64,000 bases of DNA from Levyella massiliensis. GTDB taxonomy: Bacteria > Bacillota > Clostridia > Tissierellales > Peptoniphilaceae. The position numbers and the translations under genes were made by a program. The notes below the pieces were generated by a model. That model did no database searches, was not told the origin of the DNA, and saw only the letters and a list, made by a program, of their open reading frames with translations. The stretch spans positions 1 to 64,000 of the forward strand of contig NZ_HG529490.1 in NCBI RefSeq assembly GCF_000308275.2. The letters run 5' to 3'. Below are positions 1 through 9,296 of the stretch, one piece after another. The stretch's first letter is position 1, and every line of letters starts with the position of its first letter.

Positions 1-383
<383 letters not shown>

Positions 384-501
384 AGAAATACCTATTACGA
401 TTGGGAAATGGCTAAACAAGCGAATTGCTTGGAAGTTGTTTCGACCGCCTATAGAATAGGTGAGTCATTGTTATGGAGAGGACTTGTTCCAACGACAAGT
501 C
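384..501 (+). other. 23S-5S internal transcribed spacer
   Basis: About 118 bases separate the 23S and 5S genes. The stretch has short inverted repeats such as ACTTGTT/AACAAGT-like halves at about 483-500, compatible with rRNA processing stems. No tRNA gene is seen in it. Confidence 0.6.
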
Positions 502-618
502 AATATGGTGACGATAGCGCAGGGGATACACCTGTTCCCATCTCGAACACAGAAGTTAAGCCCTACATCGCCGATGGTACTTGGCTGGAAACGGCCTGGG
601 AGAGTAGGTAGTCGCCAA
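502..618 (+). rRNA. 5S ribosomal RNA
   Basis: The conserved 5S core ACACCTGTTCCCATCTCGAA at about 528-547, followed by CACAGAAGTTAAG and a CGCCGATGGTACT block, identifies it. The terminal halves at about 502-510 and 609-618 can pair. Length, about 117 nt, is normal for 5S. Confidence 0.95.
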
Positions 619-623
619 TTAAT

Positions 624-653
624 TGAAAGGACACGTTTCGTGTCCTTTCTTTA
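624..653 (+). terminator. Intrinsic terminator after 5S rRNA
   Basis: A hairpin AAAGGACACG / CGTGTCCTTT with a three-base loop is followed by a short T-rich stretch. It directly follows the 5S gene and precedes the tRNA. Confidence 0.75.
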
Positions 654-656
654 TAA

Positions 657-728
657 CGCGGGGTAGAGAAGTGGCATCTCGTCGGGCTCATAACCCGGAG
701 ACCGCAGGTTCGAATCCTGCCCCCGCAA
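657..728 (+). tRNA. Initiator tRNA-fMet (CAU)
   Basis: A complete cloverleaf can be drawn. The acceptor CGCGGGG pairs with CCCCGCA except for the C1-A72 mismatch that marks bacterial initiator tRNA. The anticodon stem has the three consecutive GGG:CCC pairs typical of initiator tRNA around the loop CTCATAA, giving anticodon CAU. The T arm is GCAGG-TTCGAAT-CCTGC. CCA is not encoded. Confidence 0.96.
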
Positions 729-734
729 TGAAGA

Positions 735-774
735 AGCAAAAAGGACAGCACAACGTGCTGCCCTTTTTGCTTGT
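735..774 (+). terminator. Terminator of the tRNA-fMet transcript
   Basis: A long hairpin GCAAAAAGG-ACAGCAC / GTGCTG-CCCTTTTTGC lies 7 bases after the tRNA and is followed by TTGTTTGT. The A-run before and T-run after the stem could also let it act on the opposite strand. Confidence 0.7.
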
Positions 775-810
775 TTGTAAAAGTAGGGGGCAGGATGAGA
801 ACCCGGTGAG

Positions 811-1068
811 ATTGCCAGAGCTCCCGCAAGACCAAGCGCCGAAGGCGCGCAGGTCGAGCGGCGAGCGAGGCATCCAGAGGCGCGAAGCGCCGTGGGATTG
901 CCAGAGCTCCCGCAAGGCCAAGCGCCGAAGGCGCGTAGGTCGAGCGGTGAGCGAGGCATCCAGAGGCGCGAAGCGCCGTGGGATTGCCAGAGCTCCCGCA
1001 AGGCCAAGCGCCGAAGGCGCGTAGGTCGAGCGGTGAGCGAGGCATCCAGAGGCGCGAAGCGCCGTGGG
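811..1068. repeat. Three tandem copies of an 86-bp GC-rich repeat
   Basis: Copies begin at 811, 897 and 983, each with ATTGCCAGAGCTCCCGCAAG and ending CGCCGTGGG. Copies two and three are almost identical; copy one differs at a few bases. Each unit holds two small hairpins, GCGCCGAAGGCGC and GGCGCGAAGCGCC. All six frames over this block contain open reading stretches only because of the repeat composition, and I do not support a gene here. The bases just after the last copy repeat the 3' end of the upstream tRNA gene (see findings). Confidence 0.9.
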
Positions 1069-1199
1069 AATCCTGCCCTCGCAGGATATTTTTTTTGCGC
1101 ACACCCATTATTGTGTTATGGTAGAACCATCAGATTTGGGCCCTTAGGTGTGGCGCCGGGGCATATAGGAAAAGGTTATCTATTTCAAAGGAGTGTGGC

Positions 1200-2633
1200 A
1201 TGGAGGAAGTGTATAGAGTCGAGCACGATTCGCTCGGCGAGATGAAGGTCCCTGCGGGCGCTTATTATGGGGCGAATACATTGCGTGCGGTGCAGAATTT
1301 TCCGATTACAGGAAACCCCGTGGATCGGGAGTTTATCAGAGCCATGGTGGAAGTGAAGAAGGCTGCAGCGCTGATGAATCTGCAAGTGCATCAGCTGAAT
1401 GAAGAACGAGCACACGCGATTGTTAATGCCTGTGACCGTATTTTAGCGGGTGAGAATTTGGATCAGTTTGTAGTGGACCCGATTCAGGGCGGCGCCGGTA
1501 CGTCTTTTAATATGAATACCAATGAAGTCATTGCAAATATGGCAACGGAAGCGCTAGGGGGTAAACTGGGAAGCTATGATCCGGTGCATCCGAATGATCA
1601 CGTGAATGAGGGACAATCGACGAACGATGTTATTCCGACGTCGGGTAAGATTGCGATGATTCGGTACTTTATGGAGCTGAAAGACGAAGCGACGAAGTTG
1701 AATGCGTCGTTTGACAAGAAGAGCCGCGAGTTTGACAGCTACATTAAAATGGGGCGCACGCAGAATCAGGATGCTGTGCCGATTCGTTTGGGACAGGAAT
1801 TTGCAGCGTATACGGCGCTATTGAAACGAGATGTGAAGCGTTTTGATGCGGCGATTGATGCATTGTCCGTCGTTAATTTGGGCGGTACGGCCATTGGTAC
1901 GGGGTTGAATGCGGATGTCAATTATGTGAAGAATATTGTGCCGAAGCTGAACGAAGTAACGGGATTGAAGTTGAAGCAGAATGAAGATCTTATTGACGGG
2001 ACGCAAAACCTGGATGGCTTTTTAGTGGCGTCGTCGGTATTGAAAAATTATGCGTTGTCTTTATCGAAAATTGCGAACGACTTGCGCTTCTTGAGCTCCG
2101 GGCCTCGCTCGGGGATTCATGAGATCACGTTGCCGGCGCGCCAGGCCGGGTCATCAATTATGCCGGGCAAGGTAAATCCGGTTATTCCGGAAGTCGTGAA
2201 CCAGATGGCGTTTGCTGTGGTCGGTAATGATATGACCGTAACCATGTGCGTGGAAGGTGGACAGCTGGAGCTGAATGCCTTTGAACCGGTTTGCTTCTAT
2301 AAAATCTTTGAATCGCTGCGAGGTCTGAAGGGAGCTATTTATACTTTCCGAGTGCATTGTATCGATGGCTTGACAGCGAACAAGAAGAATTTGGAAGAAG
2401 AAGTGCATCGAAGTGTCGGCATCGTGACGGCCCTGGCGCCGCATATCGGCTACATTACGGCGTCGCGTCTGGCAAAGACCGCTTTAGCAACGAATAAATC
2501 CTTGCGCGATTTGGTGCTCGAAGAAAAATTGATGACGGAAGAAAAATTGGACCGCATCTTTAATCCGTATGCCATGACGCATCCGGGCATTGCCGGAAAG
2601 GATAGCGATGTAGAGGAAAAAAGCGAAAAGTAA
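1200..2633 (+). CDS. aspA: Aspartate ammonia-lyase (aspartase)
   Basis: The enzyme interconverts L-aspartate with fumarate plus ammonia in the cytoplasm; it belongs to the class II fumarase/aspartase superfamily and works as a homotetramer. The protein of 477 residues is of the usual length. The three conserved blocks are visible: GTSFNMNTNEV near residue 100, NEGQSTND near 136, and the signature loop GSSIMPGKVNP near 317-327 with the catalytic serine. The start is fixed by AAAGGAG placed 6-7 bases before ATG 1200. It is monocistronic, followed by a strong hairpin terminator. Fumarase is the main alternative; the aspartase assignment rests on overall resemblance to AspA sequences. Confidence 0.93.
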   Translation: MEEVYRVEHDSLGEMKVPAGAYYGANTLRAVQNFPITGNPVDREFIRAMVEVKKAAALMNLQVHQLNEERAHAIVNACDRILAGENLDQFVVDPIQGGAGTSFNMNTNEVIANMATEALGGKLGSYDPVHPNDHVNEGQSTNDVIPTSGKIAMIRYFMELKDEATKLNASFDKKSREFDSYIKMGRTQNQDAVPIRLGQEFAAYTALLKRDVKRFDAAIDALSVVNLGGTAIGTGLNADVNYVKNIVPKLNEVTGLKLKQNEDLIDGTQNLDGFLVASSVLKNYALSLSKIANDLRFLSSGPRSGIHEITLPARQAGSSIMPGKVNPVIPEVVNQMAFAVVGNDMTVTMCVEGGQLELNAFEPVCFYKIFESLRGLKGAIYTFRVHCIDGLTANKKNLEEEVHRSVGIVTALAPHIGYITASRLAKTALATNKSLRDLVLEEKLMTEEKLDRIFNPYAMTHPGIAGKDSDVEEKSEK

Positions 2634-2654
2634 AAACGTAAGTGCCAATAAGGC

Positions 2655-2704
2655 GAAATTGACCGTGCCTCTTGTTAAAAACAAAGAGAGGCACGGTCAA
2701 TTTG
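2655..2704. terminator. Bidirectional terminator between aspA and the transglycosylase
   Basis: The near-perfect hairpin has arms TTGACCGTGCCT and AGGCACGGTCAA (about 2659-2670 and 2691-2702), flanked by AAA and TTT on either side. It can serve both convergent genes. The inner ten-base arms are almost the same as those of the array at 39706-40191 (see findings). Confidence 0.85.
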
Positions 2705-2720
2705 CTTTGTCGTTCGTTTT

Positions 2721-3299
2721 TTAGCGATACTCTTTATAATAGTCCAAGACTTTTTTTACATAGTTGCGCGTTTCGGCATAGGGAATGGTGTGCAAGGTTT
2801 TGCCATCGCTACTGTAGGAGGAATCCTTCAGCCAGGCGGAGACCGCATTGGGACCGGCATTATAGGCGGCAAGCGCCGTAGCGGTTTCGTTTTGAAAGCG
2901 ATCCAAGAGATAGCGAAGATAGGTGGTGCCGTAGAGAATATTGGTGGCCGGGTCGAATAAATTATCTTTAGAAATATTGCGCTTGGCCATGCGCGCAATG
3001 TCCGGGGCGGTCGAGGGCATGATTTGCATGAGCCCTTTTGCACCCACGTGAGAGACGGCTTGCGGATCAAATTTGCTTTCTTGGCGCATCACGGCAGCAA
3101 CCAGAGCGGGATCCAGATGATGCGCTTGGGCCTGTTTTTGTATTTCCGAATAATATCGCACATGGGTAAGATCGCTGTTCTTCTTACCGTTGAGAAGCAA
3201 TACCAGACAAAACAAAGCGAAGAGCAAAAAGACAAAGAAGACATAGGAGGAGCATGTCGCTTGCTTTTTGGTTTGTCGATGCTTTCGTTGTTTGGCCAT
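2721..3299 (-). CDS. Membrane-anchored lytic transglycosylase (Slt family)
   Basis: The product should cleave the MurNAc-GlcNAc bond of peptidoglycan outside the membrane, forming anhydro-MurNAc ends. Residues about 17-36 form one hydrophobic anchor after a lysine-rich start, with no lipobox cleavage motif. The rest is a goose-lysozyme-like SLT domain: RQESKFDP with the catalytic glutamate at residue 74, GAKGLMQIMPS at about 86-96, and AAYNAGP at about 144-150. At 192 residues it is a short, single-domain form. It runs convergent to aspA with a shared terminator and divergent from the ABC operon. Confidence 0.88.
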   Translation of the reverse strand: MAKQRKHRQTKKQATCSSYVFFVFLLFALFCLVLLLNGKKNSDLTHVRYYSEIQKQAQAHHLDPALVAAVMRQESKFDPQAVSHVGAKGLMQIMPSTAPDIARMAKRNISKDNLFDPATNILYGTTYLRYLLDRFQNETATALAAYNAGPNAVSAWLKDSSYSSDGKTLHTIPYAETRNYVKKVLDYYKEYR

Positions 3300-3444
3300 G
3301 GAAGCTCCTTTCTAGAGAAAACTACTTCTAGAATACATGCCCTTCGGCGAGGATACAAGGTGCAACTTTAACGAAATTTTAAGATTTGTGACTGGAAAAG
3401 GCGCAAGCGTCGTTTATACTAAAAACAAAGGGAAGGAGGCAGCT

Positions 3445-4221
3445 TTGGAGAATCCGTTTATCAGCGTGCGCCATTTGACCAAAGTTTTTAGCATGGGCGA
3501 TGATAAAGTCTATGCGTTACGCGACGTCAATTTGGAGATTGCACGCGGAGAAATCATCTGTTTACTGGGTCCCTCGGGCTCCGGAAAATCGACATTGCTT
3601 AACGCATTGGCAGGACTGGAAAAGCCAACCAAGGGCGAGATTATTGTTGGCGGCATTCATTTGGAACAATTGAATGAAGCGCAGGTCACTCTCTTTCGTA
3701 GCTTGAATGTCGGATTTGTATTCCAATCCTATAACCTCATTCCCACGCTCAATGCGATGGAAAATGTAACGTTGAGTCTGATGGTAAAAGGCGTGCCCAA
3801 GAAGGAATATGAAGCGGCGGCCAAACGCGTGTTATCGCTGGTGGGACTGGGGGATCGACTCTATCATCGCCCGAATCAGCTTTCCGGCGGGCAACAGCAA
3901 CGCGTCTCCATCGCCCGTGCGTTGGTGGGTAAACCGAAGATCTTGTTTGCCGATGAACCGACCGGCAACCTGGACACCAAGACAAGCTTTGAAGTGATGG
4001 ATCTGATAAAGCGCATTGCCAGAAAAGAAAATATTACGGTCATTATGGTGACGCATGATGAAGAAATGACCGTCTATGCGGATCATATGTTGCATATGCG
4101 TGATGGCGCAATTGAGCGTCATACACGAAAGAACGAAGGAACGAACAGTTCGGCGGCCGAAAGACAAGAAGTAAGGGAAATCATAGCAGCCGCTTCGCAG
4201 GGAGGGAGAGACAATGATTAA
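3445..4221 (+). CDS. ABC transporter ATP-binding protein (MacB/LolD type)
   Basis: This ATPase should drive the downstream FtsX-like permease. Walker [10 protein letters not shown] near residue 42, signature LSGGQQQR near 146 and Walker B ILFADEP near 167 are intact, with the H-loop in VTHDEE. The insertion-free layout and neighbours place it in the MacB/LolD/SalX group. I choose the TTG at 3445 because GGAAGGAGG lies 5-6 bases before it and the protein then begins [15 protein letters not shown], the normal beginning of the family; the frame is open further upstream (to 3337) without family similarity. Its end overlaps the next gene by 8 bases. A 30-residue polar tail follows the ATPase domain. 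Confidence 0.88.
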   Translation: MENPFISVRHLTKVFSMGDDKVYALRDVNLEIARGEIICLLGPSGSGKSTLLNALAGLEKPTKGEIIVGGIHLEQLNEAQVTLFRSLNVGFVFQSYNLIPTLNAMENVTLSLMVKGVPKKEYEAAAKRVLSLVGLGDRLYHRPNQLSGGQQQRVSIARALVGKPKILFADEPTGNLDTKTSFEVMDLIKRIARKENITVIMVTHDEEMTVYADHMLHMRDGAIERHTRKNEGTNSSAAERQEVREIIAAASQGGRDND

Positions 4222-5308
4222 CAGCACAAATCTGCCGCAGATGCTGACGGGTGGCAATGATGGCAATGGAAATGGCAATCTTGGCATGGGAGTTACGGTG
4301 GCAAACAAGCCGAAACTGATCGTTTCCAATTACCGCTTAAGCCCGGAGATGCCGCAAGCAGGACAGGAATTTGAACTGTCGCTCACCTTTACCAATACGA
4401 ATGCGGAAAAATCCGTGCGCAATATTAAAATCAGCCTGGGGGGCGGCGAAAGCGGAGCGATTCCCACAGCATCGCAGATGGGAAAGGACACCGCAGCCAT
4501 GATGCCGTCGGGGAGTGCCTCGGTCTTTACACCGGTAGGCTCATCCAACACCTTTTACATTGCTAAAATTCGTCCGCAAGACACGGCAAGAAAGACCATT
4601 CATTTGAAAACAGCACCGACCTTGGCCGCGCAAAACTATTCCATTAATGTGGCTTTTGAATATGAGGATTTGCTCGGCAATGAATTTACGGCGACGGAAA
4701 CCATTGGTATTCCCGTCGTACAGACGGCGGATATTCTCCTTGGCGATGTGCAAATCAAAGGGTCCTCCGGTGAAGAAGATCTGTCGGTGGGCACACCGGT
4801 TAACGTGGACCTGGACCTTTACAACACCGGCAAAGATCCGCTGACCAATTTCATGGTTACGATTCAGGGAGATGGCTTTAAAGTGAGCGGCTCGCCTCGC
4901 TACTATGTGGGCAATTTCAATCCTGGTGCTTCAGATCATTTTTCAGGAGAGATTGTACCTGAAGATAATCAAATGAATGGCACGATTTTGATTACCTATG
5001 AGGATTCGACGGGACAAAAGCATGAGAAAAAGCAGACCTTCCAAAAGACGGCAACGGGAAAAGTCGGCGAAGGAAAAGTCGATCGCAACAAGCTCCAAAA
5101 CGATGCAAAAACCGGATTGTTGGTGAACCCGGAAACCAGTCAATACTATGATCCGAAGACATTGCAGCCCAAGGACGTTGAGCAACCTTCACATTTTCCG
5201 TGGCTACCGGTAGGAATCTTCGCGATTGCTGTGGTCGTGGCCATCTTGCTCATTCGTCGCCATAATAAAAAGAAACGGCAGGAAAAGGAGCTGGACTTGG
5301 ATGCGTAA
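4214..5308 (+). CDS. CARDB/COG1361-like adhesin-type protein with C-terminal membrane anchor
   Basis: The 364-residue protein has a Gly/Asn-rich start, then two beta-rich regions resembling the NEW3/CARDB-type domains seen in S-layer-like COG1361 proteins (for example VSNYRLSPEMPQAGQEFELS and DVDLDLYNTGKDPLTNFMVT). Near residues 326-347 there is one membrane segment followed by a lysine/arginine-rich tail, a layout that puts the large domain outside the cell. It lies between an ABC ATPase and an FtsX-like permease, overlapping both by 8 bases, so it is probably the third component of that transporter. Oddly, no signal peptide is present: a TAG stop at 4184-4186 prevents an extended start. GGAGGGAG supports ATG 4214. 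The function is not known to me. Confidence 0.7.
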   Translation: MINSTNLPQMLTGGNDGNGNGNLGMGVTVANKPKLIVSNYRLSPEMPQAGQEFELSLTFTNTNAEKSVRNIKISLGGGESGAIPTASQMGKDTAAMMPSGSASVFTPVGSSNTFYIAKIRPQDTARKTIHLKTAPTLAAQNYSINVAFEYEDLLGNEFTATETIGIPVVQTADILLGDVQIKGSSGEEDLSVGTPVNVDLDLYNTGKDPLTNFMVTIQGDGFKVSGSPRYYVGNFNPGASDHFSGEIVPEDNQMNGTILITYEDSTGQKHEKKQTFQKTATGKVGEGKVDRNKLQNDAKTGLLVNPETSQYYDPKTLQPKDVEQPSHFPWLPVGIFAIAVVVAILLIRRHNKKKRQEKELDLDA

Positions 5309-6674
5309 TCTTGACCTTATCCCCCTGGCGTGGCGCAATTTATTGCGTCGCAAATCGCGTACGATCCTGACGGTGATCAGCGTGATAATCGGCGCTGTGG
5401 CCATTATTCTCATGTTATCGTTTGGCTATGGGATGCAGGAGAGCACGCGTAAGCAGATGGAGGATTTTGCACAACTGAATTCCATTACGGTGACGCCGAC
5501 AAAAGCCTCGGATAGCACTTCGAAAGGCGGACAGAGGGGCTATTTGCGCGAGCAAGAGGTAGAAAAGATACGTCGTATCCCGCATGTGAAAGCGGTTTTG
5601 CCCAGCAAGTACGTGCCCTACACGCTGGAATTTCAAGATGCGGATTTGCATGCACCAGGCAATATGCAAGCCATCGATTTTGACGAACTGCGCAAAAGCA
5701 ATATCAAGATGAAACGCGGGGCCATTCCGCAATCGACCAATCGGGACCCTTTCATCGTGAGTCCGTCGCTGCGCGTGCTTCGCTATGATGCCTCTAAGAA
5801 CATCAGCGTTATGAAGCCGGAGAAAGATTTTGACTTTGCAAAGGCGAGAGTCTTCGTGAGCATTATGGATTTTGGCCAAGAGAACGCGATCACGATCGGT
5901 AACGGCCCGGCGCAAAATCGCCACATGCTCACGTATGCCGGCACGTTCGAAAAGTCGGATCTCTTATCGCCGCGCGGCGTCTATATTTCCTTTGATACCT
6001 TGGATCGCCTGGATCAAAAAAGCCATCGCTTAAACGCTTCTGTCGCAGATGATGCCTCAAAGGGTGGACAATCCGTTTCATCCTCTGCGGCCTCCGGCAA
6101 AGCGAAAAATCGCCATTATGATGTTGCTACCGTAACGGTGGATGACCTGCAGAATATCAAGTCGGTCATTGATGCGATTTCGGAGTTGAAGCTCTCCGCA
6201 TACTCGAATGAAGATTTCATTAAGAGTCAGCAGGAAGGCATCCGCGTCGTACAGATGATATTTGCCGGCATCGGCTCAATTTCACTTCTCGTGGCCGCCA
6301 TCGGCATTGCTAATACTATGCTTATGTCCATCCATGAGCGAACCCGCGAGATCGGTGTGATGAAGGTCATTGGTGCGCAGGTCAGCGATATTCGCAAAAT
6401 GTTTCTCATCGAAGCGATGCTGATCGGTATCATCGGTGGCATCTTCGGTGTGATTGTGTCGTATTTGTTCTCCATGGGTGCCAATCATATGTTCGCTGAG
6501 TTTTTGCGGCAGCAGGATCTTGGCGGCGATGAAGAAATTCTCATCAGCATCATCCCATTCTGGCTGCCGTTTGCCGCGTTTCTTTTCTCCGCCTGCATCG
6601 GTCTTCTGGCGGGGTATTTGCCGGCTCGTCGTGCCACCCGTATTTCCGCGATCGAAGCAATACGCACGGAATGA
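5301..6674 (+). CDS. FtsX/MacB-like ABC transporter permease
   Basis: The protein has a first membrane helix (about residues 18-42, after LAWRNLLRRKSRTILTVISV), a large extracellular MacB_PCD-type domain to about residue 325, and three more helices at the C-terminus, with the typical FtsX motif ERTREIGVMKVIGA between helices. Such permeases act as mechanotransmission or export machines for lipids, peptides or lipoproteins. I choose ATG 5301 (457 residues) because GGAAAAGGAG precedes it and the product begins like the family; an open frame continues upstream inside the previous gene. It is the last gene of the three-gene operon. Confidence 0.87.
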   Translation: MRNLDLIPLAWRNLLRRKSRTILTVISVIIGAVAIILMLSFGYGMQESTRKQMEDFAQLNSITVTPTKASDSTSKGGQRGYLREQEVEKIRRIPHVKAVLPSKYVPYTLEFQDADLHAPGNMQAIDFDELRKSNIKMKRGAIPQSTNRDPFIVSPSLRVLRYDASKNISVMKPEKDFDFAKARVFVSIMDFGQENAITIGNGPAQNRHMLTYAGTFEKSDLLSPRGVYISFDTLDRLDQKSHRLNASVADDASKGGQSVSSSAASGKAKNRHYDVATVTVDDLQNIKSVIDAISELKLSAYSNEDFIKSQQEGIRVVQMIFAGIGSISLLVAAIGIANTMLMSIHERTREIGVMKVIGAQVSDIRKMFLIEAMLIGIIGGIFGVIVSYLFSMGANHMFAEFLRQQDLGGDEEILISIIPFWLPFAAFLFSACIGLLAGYLPARRATRISAIEAIRTE

Positions 6675-6827
6675 CGGTTGACAGCGTCAAAGAAAGAATG
6701 CAGATCCCAAGTCGTCCCAGCTGTGCGCTAATTTTCTTCGACAGTCCAACCGTTCTGCCTTCACATTCTCACCTTTTTATGTTCCTCTGAGTGTGTTAAG
6801 ATTGAGGAAGGAATGCGGAGGGTACGG
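6675..6827 (+). promoter_or_regulatory. Intergenic region before ispD
   Basis: The 150 bases between the exporter operon and ispD probably carry the ispD-ispF promoter. I see no consensus -35/-10 pair of good quality, and no clear terminator for the exporter operon. The AT-rich part is at about 6757-6805. Confidence 0.3.
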
Positions 6828-7550
6828 ATGCAAAGACCGTTTATTACAGCCATTGTGACCGGCGCGGGCTTGGGCACGCGCATGGGACATATGAAAAACA
6901 AGATGCTTATTGAAATCGACGGCGGTCGTGTGCTGCAACGCACCCTGCGTGCACTGCATCGCTCGGGCGTTATTGATGCCTATGTGGTTGTAGTGAAAGA
7001 AGACATCCTGCCGACAGTGAAGAAAGACATTCTCCCCCAAGTATTCGGGGAGAATTTTTCACGTGTTTGCGTTTGTCTGGGCGGGGCGACCCGACAAGAT
7101 TCTGTAAAAGAAGGCCTGAAGCATCTTCCGCCGGAAACCGATTATATTGCCGTGCATGACGGTGCTCGTCCCTTTATTGCCCCTGCTGTGGTTAAACGCT
7201 GTTTAGCGCGTTTGCTCAAAGGGGATGTGGACGGCACCATTTGTGTGTTACCCATGAAGGACACCATTAAATTTGTGAACGAAGCCGGCATTATCGAAAA
7301 CACCCCCAACCGTGAGCATCTGTTCGGCGCACAAACGCCGCAGATGTTTAAGAAGAAAGCGCTGCTGGAGGCGTACGAAAAGGCAATCTGGGAAGAAATT
7401 CCCATTACCGATGATGCGCAGATGGTGGAGATATTTGGCGGCAGGGTAGCCACCGTTGAGGGAGATGAAGCCAATATTAAAATAACGACGCCGATGGACT
7501 TGCTTTTTGGCGAACGTATTTTGACAGAACGGGAGGATTTGGATGAATAA
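6828..7550 (+). CDS. ispD: 2-C-methyl-D-erythritol 4-phosphate cytidylyltransferase
   Basis: IspD joins CTP and MEP to form CDP-ME in the MEP isoprenoid pathway. The nucleotide-binding loop TGAGLGTRMG and the following conserved lysine (KNKMLIEIDG), the GGATRQDSVKEGL block and VHDGARPF are all present. Two in-frame ATGs compete, 6813 and 6828. I prefer 6828 because GGAGGG sits about 5 bases before it, while the putative ribosome site of 6813 is too close. The product is then 240 residues, normal length. The gene overlaps ispF by 8 bases, so the two are translationally coupled. Confidence 0.92.
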   Translation: MQRPFITAIVTGAGLGTRMGHMKNKMLIEIDGGRVLQRTLRALHRSGVIDAYVVVVKEDILPTVKKDILPQVFGENFSRVCVCLGGATRQDSVKEGLKHLPPETDYIAVHDGARPFIAPAVVKRCLARLLKGDVDGTICVLPMKDTIKFVNEAGIIENTPNREHLFGAQTPQMFKKKALLEAYEKAIWEEIPITDDAQMVEIFGGRVATVEGDEANIKITTPMDLLFGERILTEREDLDE

Positions 7551-8037
7551 GTTGCCCTTCCGCACCGGCATGGGCTTTGATGTGCACGCCTTTGCGGAGA
7601 ATCGAAAGCTGGTGTTGGGCGGCGTATGCATTCCCTATGAAAAGGGGCTGGAGGGACATTCCGATGCGGATTGTCTTGTACATGCCATAAACGATGCTCT
7701 GCTGGGCGCTTTAGCCATGGGAGACATCGGCGGGCATTTTCCGGATACGGATCCCCTCTATAAAGACATCTGCTCATTGCGGATGATGGAGGACGTGCTG
7801 GCCTTGGTACACGAAGCCGGCTACGTCGTTGGCAATGTGGACAGCGTCATTATGGCGCAAAAGCCCAAAATGGCACCCTACATTCAAGCGATGCGCGAAA
7901 CCATCGCTAAGACGCTGGCTTGCGAAACGGAACAGATTTCCATCAAAGCTACCACGACAGAGCATTTGGGCTATGTCGGACGCGAGGAAGGCATCGCCTG
8001 CCTGGCAAATGTTTTATTAGTACGATCAGAAGAATAG
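7543..8037 (+). CDS. ispF: 2-C-methyl-D-erythritol 2,4-cyclodiphosphate synthase
   Basis: IspF converts CDP-ME 2-phosphate to MEcPP, two steps after IspD. The metal-binding residues Asp13 and His15 (GFDVHAF) and His47 (DADCLVHA) are visible, as is the C-terminal [15 protein letters not shown] block. At 164 residues it has the usual length for this trimeric enzyme. Adjacent ispD and ispF genes are a frequent bacterial arrangement; ispE, which acts between them, is not in the window. Confidence 0.95.
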   Translation: MNKLPFRTGMGFDVHAFAENRKLVLGGVCIPYEKGLEGHSDADCLVHAINDALLGALAMGDIGGHFPDTDPLYKDICSLRMMEDVLALVHEAGYVVGNVDSVIMAQKPKMAPYIQAMRETIAKTLACETEQISIKATTTEHLGYVGREEGIACLANVLLVRSEE

Positions 8038-8096
8038 TGGCGGGCTTGAAGCCGCAGCTGCTTGGAACAAGTGATTCGAGCCATAGGAGAGGAAAC

Positions 8097-9293
8097 ATGG
8101 AAGAAATCAAAAAAGGACGCATTCGCACGGCGGAGTCCGTGACCGAAGGGCATCCGGATAAAATCTGCGATCAGATTGCGGATTCAATATTGGACGAAGT
8201 GCTAAGGCAGGATCCCGCATCGCACTGCGCTTGTGAAGTCATGGCGTCAACGGGCATCATTTTTGTGATGGGCGAATTGAGCACGAAGGCGGATGTAGAT
8301 ATCAATGCCATTGTGCGCCAAACATTAAAAAAGATCGGGTACACGGACGCGGACAGCGGCATTGATGCCGAACATTGTGCCGTGATTACGACGATTCGCG
8401 AGCAGTCACCGGATATTGCTTGTGGCGTGGATCGTTCGGAAGAGGCACGCTTAGGCGAAGAAGAAGCGCTGTCGGAAGAGGGCGCTGGGGATCAGGGCAT
8501 CGTGTTCGGTTATGCAACCAATGAAACGCCCGAGTACATGCCCATGCCGCTGATGCTGGCTCATCGCTTAGCAAAACGCCTGGCCAAGGTGCGTCGGGAG
8601 AATATCGTGCCCCATCTGCGTCCGGACGGCAAAACGCAGGTATCGATAGAATATGACGAAGCCAATCGCCCGAAGCGCATTGATGCGATTCTGATTTCGA
8701 CGCAGCACGATGCCCAAGCGGATCAGAAAGAGATTAAAGAGCAATTGTGGGATCGCGTGGTGAAGGAATGCTTGGATCCGTTGATGATTGACTCACAGAC
8801 CAGATTCTACGTGAATCCGACGGGACGCTTTGAAATGGGAGGACCCAATGCGGATACGGGGCTGACCGGCCGTAAGATTATTGTAGACACCTATGGTGGC
8901 GAAGGACATCACGGCGGTGGCGCATTCTCCGGAAAGGATCCATCCAAGGTGGATCGCTCCGGGGCATACTATGCCCGCTATGTGGCCAAGAATATCGTAG
9001 CGGCAGGCCTTGCTGACAAGGCAGAGATTGCTGTTGCCTATGCCATCGGTCGTGCGGAGCCTTTTTCCATTGCCATTGATACGTTCGGCACGGGGAAATT
9101 GTCGGATGAAGCCTTACTGCAGATTATTCAGGAAGTCTTTGATTTTCGTCCGGGCGCTATCATAAAGAAATTGGATTTGCGTCGTCCCATTTATGCGCAT
9201 ACAGCGACATACGGGCATTTTGGACGTACCGATGATCGCTATTCTCGGGAAGAACTGGATCAGGTGGAAACCTTAAAGAAATATTTGGAGTAG
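8097..9293 (+). CDS. metK: S-adenosylmethionine synthetase
   Basis: MetK makes S-adenosylmethionine from methionine and ATP in the cytoplasm. GHPDK at residues 18-22, the flexible-loop region [12 protein letters not shown] near 129-140, and the phosphate-binding [16 protein letters not shown] near 276-291 are intact. The frame is open upstream to 7920 within ispF, but ATG 8097 has GGAGAGG 4-5 bases before it and gives the usual 398 residues. It follows ispF by 59 bases and is followed by the MreB-like gene after only 3 bases. Confidence 0.95.
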   Translation: MEEIKKGRIRTAESVTEGHPDKICDQIADSILDEVLRQDPASHCACEVMASTGIIFVMGELSTKADVDINAIVRQTLKKIGYTDADSGIDAEHCAVITTIREQSPDIACGVDRSEEARLGEEEALSEEGAGDQGIVFGYATNETPEYMPMPLMLAHRLAKRLAKVRRENIVPHLRPDGKTQVSIEYDEANRPKRIDAILISTQHDAQADQKEIKEQLWDRVVKECLDPLMIDSQTRFYVNPTGRFEMGGPNADTGLTGRKIIVDTYGGEGHHGGGAFSGKDPSKVDRSGAYYARYVAKNIVAAGLADKAEIAVAYAIGRAEPFSIAIDTFGTGKLSDEALLQIIQEVFDFRPGAIIKKLDLRRPIYAHTATYGHFGRTDDRYSREELDQVETLKKYLE

Positions 9294-9296
9294 AGC

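Noticed and set aside
563-1245. Several long open frames on both strands over the 86-bp repeats and tRNA
   Set aside because: They run through tRNA and rRNA-associated sequence and repeat units, have no ribosome sites and resemble nothing; GC-rich repeats keep all frames open.
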